From assembly GCA_963781595.1 (NCBI GenBank), contig CAWAGG010000006.1, forward strand, positions 1,488,001-1,552,000: DNA of 64,000 nucleotides, given 5' to 3'. Numbering within the stretch: the stretch's first letter is position 1; the number at the start of each line of letters is the position of its first letter. This document shows positions 60,307 through 64,000 of this stretch, piece after piece. The position numbers were made by a program, and so were the translations under genes. The notes under the pieces were generated by a model that saw only the letters and a program-made list of their open reading frames with translations, ran no database searches and was not told the DNA's origin. This DNA comes from JBEDUK01 sp963781595. GTDB taxonomy: Bacteria; Actinomycetota; UBA4738.

Positions 60307-61029
60307 ATGCGTGTACGCATGGTTCTATTGGCTGGCACCACTGCCTTGGCACTAGCCGCCTCCGGGGCGCTTGCTCCCGGCGCGGGCGCCTCCATCACCC
60401 CGCACCCTTCCGCTTCTCTGGCGGCCGGCTACCACGGCAAGGCTACGGCGCCCGCCAAGATTGCCTTGACGGGTAAATGTAAGACGGCGTTCGGCACGCC
60501 CCTGCCGACCCCTGACGGCATCATCTCGTGGGAGGTCAGCGGCTTCGACGTGGCCGGCGCCGCCGACTTCAAGTGCGGCAAGAACTTGAAGAAGAAGGCC
60601 CGCACTTTCACGACGGTCACCGTCAACGGCTACTTCGGCGACGCCGATTCGACCACGTTCGACGTGACGCTGTACGCGGACTTGAACGGGGAGCCGGACA
60701 ACAATAGCCCACCCACTTGTCCGACCCAGAGCGTCATCGGAAGCCCGACCGGTTCGGTGTATCCGACGAACGACACGACGGTCATCACCCTGACCACCCC
60801 GTGCCTGGCGCACAAGGGCGTGAACTGGCTCGAGGTCCAGGCCGTGTCGGACAATGCGTGGTATTGGGAGGTGCAGCAGGAGCAGCACAAGAACCAGGCG
60901 GACTGGCGTGACACCAACAACGCGTTCGGCACCCCTTGCACGCCTGGTTACCAGGACGGCTTCTACATGCAGGACTGCATCTTCGGTAGCAACGTGGGCG
61001 AGAACGACTTCATGTTCGTGATCAGCTAG
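60307..61029 (+). CDS. Secreted protein, cargo of the integrated element
   Basis: The 240-residue protein from ATG 60307 (GGGAGGGG upstream) has a clear signal peptide (VLLAGTTALALAASGALAPGAGA). The mature region is rich in Asn, Thr and aromatic residues, with at least six Cys. Segments such as TFTTVTVNGYFGDADSTTFDVTLYADLNGEPDN and VNWLEVQAVSDNAWYWEVQQEQ suggest a beta-sandwich extracellular domain. I do not recognise a family. Codon third positions are less G/C-rich than in neighbouring genes, consistent with transfer. A hairpin terminator follows 36 bp after the stop. Confidence 0.82.
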   Translation: MRVRMVLLAGTTALALAASGALAPGAGASITPHPSASLAAGYHGKATAPAKIALTGKCKTAFGTPLPTPDGIISWEVSGFDVAGAADFKCGKNLKKKARTFTTVTVNGYFGDADSTTFDVTLYADLNGEPDNNSPPTCPTQSVIGSPTGSVYPTNDTTVITLTTPCLAHKGVNWLEVQAVSDNAWYWEVQQEQHKNQADWRDTNNAFGTPCTPGYQDGFYMQDCIFGSNVGENDFMFVIS

Positions 61030-61064
61030 AGCGGCGCAGCGGCACAGCAACGATCCGCTCTTTT

Positions 61065-61100
61065 CGAGTGGCCGGGCGCCTACAGCGCGCCGGCCACTCG
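61065..61100 (+). terminator. Hairpin terminator after the cargo gene
   Basis: CGAGTGGCCGG (61065-61075) and CCGGCCACTCG (61090-61100) form an 11-bp perfect stem with a 14-nt loop that itself has further G/C pairing. A short T-containing run follows on the plus strand, and TTTT precedes it, so it could also act for minus-strand transcripts. It lies 36 bp after the stop codon of the secreted-protein gene. Confidence 0.6.
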
Positions 61101-61229
61101 GCATTTCGATGCCAACGCGGCCCGGCGGCCGGCGCCGGTAATCGCGACGCCCGTTCGGTCTCGGGCAGCATCAGAACCTCCAGGAGCCGGCGTCGAGCGC
61201 CAACGGACATCGGCTCCAGGGCTGCGCGG

Positions 61230-62175
61230 ATCCTTCGCCGAGCGATGGCTCAACGAGGCGACGCACCTCAAGCCGAAGACACGCTACGGGTACGACGGAC
61301 TGCTCCGAATTCTAATCCTGCCGACGTTCGGGACGTCGCCACTCGGTCGGATCTCCCCGCAGTCCGTCCGGGCGTGGGCGGCCAGGCTCGACACTGCGGG
61401 GCTCTCGTCTTCACGTCAACGCCAGGCCGTGCAGCTGCTCCGCCAGATCATGGCGGCGGCCGTCGCCTCCGGGCACGTCCGCCGCTCGCCGGTCGTGGGG
61501 GTGAAGGTGCGCCCTGCTCCGCGGCGCGAGGTCCGGGTCCTCGAACCCGAGGAGGTCGATACCCTCGCGGCCGCGATCGCGCCGCCGTACGGCGTCCTCG
61601 TCTACGTCCTCGCCTACGGCGGCCTCCGAATCGGCGAGGCGGCCGCCTTGCGGCGCTCCGACGTTGACCCGCTGCGCTCGCGGGTCCGGGTGGAGCGGTC
61701 GGCTGCGGAGGTCGGCGGTCGGATCATCGAGGGGCCAACGAAGACGTATGCGCGGCGCTACGCTCGTCTCCCGCGGTTCGTGTCGGAGCTGCTCGCCGAG
61801 CACCTGGCGCGAAGGGTCGCGGATGGCGCCGATGCGCTCGTGTTCGAGGCGCCGGAAGGCGGTCCGTTGCGCCATGGGAACTTCCGGGCACGCACGTGGG
61901 CGCCTGCTGCTGCGGCCGCCGGCCTGCCGAACGCGCGGCCCCACGACTGCCGGCATACATGCGCCTCGTTCCTGATCCGTCAGGGCGCCTCGGTCCGGGC
62001 GGTCGCCGAGCAGCTCGGACATTCGTCGCCCGTCGTGACGCTCAACGTCTACTCGCACCTGTACGCAGGCGACCTCGACCGCCTGTATGACGGCCTGGAT
62101 GCCACGAGAGGGCGACTGGATGTGGCCCAGGCGTGGCCCAAGCTGACCGAGGAGCGATCGACCGGCGCCGAGTAA
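61230..62175 (+). CDS. Tyrosine recombinase (integrase), no clear start codon
   Basis: The frame is open from 61030 to 62175 but has no ATG, GTG or TTG until GTG 61429, which lies inside the core-binding domain. Coding similarity is visible from about 61230: FAERWLNEATHLKPKTRYGYDGLL, ILPTFGTSPLGRISPQSVRAWAARL, SSSRQRQAVQLLRQIMAAAV. The catalytic domain is complete: GGLRIGEAA (Arg), HDCRHTCAS (His, Arg), LGHSSPVVTLNVYSHL (His, Tyr). The N-terminal arm-type domain appears missing or shifted out of frame. It ends 25 bp before tRNA-Lys, its presumed integration target. The gene is therefore perhaps inactive, or translated from an unusual start codon. Confidence 0.85.
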
Positions 62176-62199
62176 CGCCCCTGACCTGGGAGGATGGTA

Positions 62200-62246
62200 G
62201 TGGGCCCTACAGGACTCGAACCTGTGACGCGCGGATTAAGAGTCCG
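62200..62246. repeat. 47-bp direct repeat, proximal attachment site within tRNA-Lys
   Basis: This copy of the repeat at 59681-59727 lies within the intact tRNA-Lys gene, extending from the anticodon stem to one nucleotide beyond the discriminator. Integration at this sequence regenerates a complete tRNA. Confidence 0.93.
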
Positions 62247-62274
62247 CCGCTCTGGCCAACTGAGCTAAGGGCCC
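62201..62274 (-). tRNA. tRNA-Lys (anticodon CTT)
   Basis: The 74-nt minus-strand sequence folds as a normal tRNA: acceptor GGGCCCT/AGGGCCC, D-arm with TAGCTCAGTTGG, anticodon stem GCGGA/TCCGC around CTCTTAA (anticodon CTT), T-arm with GGTTCGAGTCC. CCA is not encoded. Its 3' half is the integration site of the adjacent element. Confidence 0.95.
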
Positions 62275-62331
62275 GGGCGAGTATACGCAGGTGGTCCGGG
62301 GTGCCACATCAGCCACCCGCCGCCTCGAGAG

Positions 62332-62405
62332 GGTGACCGAGGGGACTTGAACCCCCAGCCTCCGGGACCACAACCCGGCGCTCTGCCACTTGAGCTACGG
62401 CCACC
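62332..62405 (-). tRNA. tRNA-His (anticodon GTG)
   Basis: On the minus strand the acceptor GTGGCCG pairs with CGGTCAC. An extra G at -1 faces C73, the identity element of tRNA-His. The anticodon stem CCGGG/CCCGG encloses TTGTGGT (anticodon GTG), and the T-loop is GGTTCAAGTCC. CCA is not encoded. It lies 57 bp from tRNA-Lys and is probably co-transcribed with it. Confidence 0.94.
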
Positions 62406-62502
62406 ACGACGCCCGTCGAGTGTAGCAACGGGCCACGGACCCACCTGCGTATCATCGGCCCGCTCGCACCGGAACGCGCCTCCCGGAAAGGACCCGAGAC
62501 CC

Positions 62503-63951
62503 ATGGATGCCCAGCCCCTCATCGTCGGAGGCGAACCAAAGCAGGCCGCCGACGGACAGACGTTCGACGTGATCGAACCGGCCACCGGCGCGCCGATGGC
62601 GACGGTCGCCAAGGCCGGGCCGCAGGACGCGGCGCGCGCGGTCGACGCCGTGCACGAGGCGTTCGAAACCGGTGCCTGGCGGCGCACCAGCGCGACCGCC
62701 CGCGGACGCGTCCTGGCCGAGACCGCCCGGCTCGTCCGCGAGCGCCTGGAGGACCTCGCGGTGATCGAGGCCCGCAACGGCGGCAAGCCGATCGATGCCG
62801 CGCGGGGCGAGATCGGGCTCGTGGCGAACGTGTTCGAGTACTGGGCCGGCGCCGCGAACAAGATCTTCGGCGAGACGATCCCGGTCCAGGACCCGGGTCT
62901 GGACGTCACGATCCGCGAGCCGGTCGGGGTCTGCGCGCTGATCGTCCCGTGGAACTTCCCGCTGGTGATCGCCTCCTGGAAGATCGCGCCCGCGCTCGCG
63001 TGCGGGAACGCGATCGTCGTCAAGCCCGCCAGCCTCACGCCACTGTCGGTGCTGGAGCTGGGCCGCATCCTCCTCGAGGCCGGACTCCCCGCGGAGACGA
63101 TCAGCGTCCTGCCCGGGCCGGGTTCGATCGCCGGCGAGGCGCTCGTGACGAACCCGAAGGTGAGCAAGGTCGGGTTCACGGGCTCGACCGAGGTCGGCTC
63201 GCAGATCATGGCCCTCGCGGCGAAGACCATCACCCGCGTCTCACTGGAGCTCGGAGGGAAGTCGCCGAACGTGGTGTTCGCCGACGCGGACCTGGAGAAG
63301 GCCGTCCAGTCGTCGCTGTGGGCCGTGTTCGACAACACCGGGCAGGACTGCTGTTCGCGCTCCCGGATCCTGGTCCAGCGCCCGGTGTACGAGGGGTTCG
63401 TCGACGCGTTCACCGCGATCACCGATGCGATCCGTGTCGGGCCGCCCCTGGATGCGGAGACGCAGATGGGGCCGCTGATCTCTGACGGGCAACGCCAGCG
63501 TGCGATCGACTACGTCGCGATCGGTCGCGAGGAGGGCGCTCGGGTGCTCACCGGAGGCGAGGTGCCGACCGTCCCCGGCGGCGAGGGCGGGTTCTTCCTC
63601 CGCCCCGCGGTGCTCGCCGACGTCGGGCCGACGATGCGCGTCGCGCGCGACGAGATCTTCGGGCCCGTCGCCTGCATCATGCCGTTCGACACCGAAGACG
63701 ACGCGATCCGGATCGCGAACGACACCGAATACGGCCTCTCCGCGTCGGTCTGGACGCGCGACCTGGGCCGCGCGATCCGCGTGGCGAAGGCGATCCGGGC
63801 GGGGGTGATCTCCGTGAACACGAGCCACAGCGTGCATACCGAGGCGCCGTTCGGCGGGTTCAAGCAGAGCGGCATAGGCCGCGAGATGGGGATGCACGCC
63901 GCGAACCTGTACACCGAGGTCAAGAACGTGTTCTTCTCCGAAGAGCCCTGA
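62503..63951 (+). CDS. Aldehyde dehydrogenase (betaine-aldehyde-type)
   Basis: The 482-residue enzyme from ATG 62503 oxidises an aldehyde to the acid with NAD(P). It shows all family motifs: the substrate/NAD region PVGVCALIVPWNFPLVIASWKIAPALACGN with the essential Asn, VKPASLTP, GFTGSTEVG, the catalytic Glu in SLELGGKSP, the catalytic Cys in NTGQDCCSRSR, and EIFGPVACIMPF. The ISVNTSHSVHTEAPFGGFKQSGIGREMG ending is typical of betaine/aminobutyraldehyde-type enzymes. Length is normal. It stands beyond the tRNA pair; any operon partners lie outside the window. Confidence 0.95.
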   Translation: MDAQPLIVGGEPKQAADGQTFDVIEPATGAPMATVAKAGPQDAARAVDAVHEAFETGAWRRTSATARGRVLAETARLVRERLEDLAVIEARNGGKPIDAARGEIGLVANVFEYWAGAANKIFGETIPVQDPGLDVTIREPVGVCALIVPWNFPLVIASWKIAPALACGNAIVVKPASLTPLSVLELGRILLEAGLPAETISVLPGPGSIAGEALVTNPKVSKVGFTGSTEVGSQIMALAAKTITRVSLELGGKSPNVVFADADLEKAVQSSLWAVFDNTGQDCCSRSRILVQRPVYEGFVDAFTAITDAIRVGPPLDAETQMGPLISDGQRQRAIDYVAIGREEGARVLTGGEVPTVPGGEGGFFLRPAVLADVGPTMRVARDEIFGPVACIMPFDTEDDAIRIANDTEYGLSASVWTRDLGRAIRVAKAIRAGVISVNTSHSVHTEAPFGGFKQSGIGREMGMHAANLYTEVKNVFFSEEP

Positions 63952-64000
63952 CAGGACCCCCCCGGATGGGCGACCGATGGTCGGTCCAAACATCCGCCGT

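Larger units (their letters stand above)
59681..62246. mobile_element. tRNA-Lys-integrated element of about 2.5 kb
   Basis: The element is bounded by a perfect 47-bp duplication of the 3' part of tRNA-Lys(CTT). A tyrosine recombinase gene lies immediately next to the intact tRNA, the standard arrangement for integrative elements. Between the att copies I see about 580 bp without clear genes, one secreted-protein gene with lower GC than the chromosome, a terminator, and the recombinase. No replication, transfer or capsid gene is visible. It is either a very small satellite-like island or the remnant of a larger one. The recombinase lacks an obvious start, which suggests it may no longer excise. 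Confidence 0.85.

Overview
The window is about 64 kb of uniformly GC-rich, gene-dense DNA. It most likely comes from an uncultivated actinobacterium (Actinomycetota), but I cannot place it more precisely from sequence alone. The lineage guess rests on several features: a mec-moeB-cysO cluster; a cysM-murI-metallo-beta-lactamase-rph-rdgB gene order resembling the Rv1334-Rv1341 neighbourhood of mycobacteria; a class E sortase with an LPxTG substrate; and an MtrAB/LpqB-like regulator-kinase-lipoprotein trio. tRNA genes lack an encoded CCA.

Layout. 0-3.5 kb: end of a CPBP membrane protease, a DoxX-Rieske fusion and a two-component system. 3.5-5.5 kb: an IS110-family transposase with flanks that may hold its guide RNA. 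5.6-9.6 kb: a secreted protein, selD, then mec-moeB-cysO (protein-thiocarboxylate cysteine synthesis). 9.6-19.2 kb: an AAA+ ATPase, serine hydrolase, Glu/Leu-type dehydrogenase, adenosine-specific kinase, PQQ-type sugar dehydrogenase lipoprotein, PAP2 phosphatase, and a sortase next to an LPxTG cupredoxin. 19.3-28.7 kb: a GcvT-like gene, two FAD oxidoreductases, Uma2, cysM, murI, MBL, rph and rdgB. Most of these are interrupted by +/-1 frameshifts, which looks like a local sequence-quality problem. 28.6-34.5 kb: a minus-strand membrane/envelope operon (flippase-like, orphan osmolyte-binding protein, PAP2-kinase fusion, lipoprotein, PAP2), preceded by a lytic-transglycosylase-like gene. 35-38 kb: decayed material (frameshifted kinase, hydrolase stub, sigma-factor stub) and tRNA-Leu. 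38.8-51 kb: signalling genes (cupin, diguanylate cyclase, hybrid kinase, cyclase-AAA-TPR protein, MtrAB/LpqB-like trio, STAS).

51.1-58.2 kb is the most interesting block. It is a compact divergon centred on a MerR-B12 photoreceptor of the LitR/CarH type, which retains the W-x9-EH and ExHxxG motifs. One arm carries SRPBCC, SDR and acyltransferase genes. The other carries a 115-residue protein whose C-terminal half matches only the last two helices of heliorhodopsin, including the retinal-binding lysine, followed by an FAD amine oxidase-like protein, DUF1365 and a cyclopropane-fatty-acid-synthase-like methyltransferase. I infer a light-responsive membrane-lipid modification system with a miniature rhodopsin-derived component.

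58.2-64 kb: an IS110 relic, a hydrolase, and a roughly 2.5 kb integrated element. The element is bounded by a perfect 47-bp direct repeat of the 3' part of tRNA-Lys(CTT), with a tyrosine recombinase beside the intact tRNA and a secreted cargo protein. tRNA-His and an aldehyde dehydrogenase follow.
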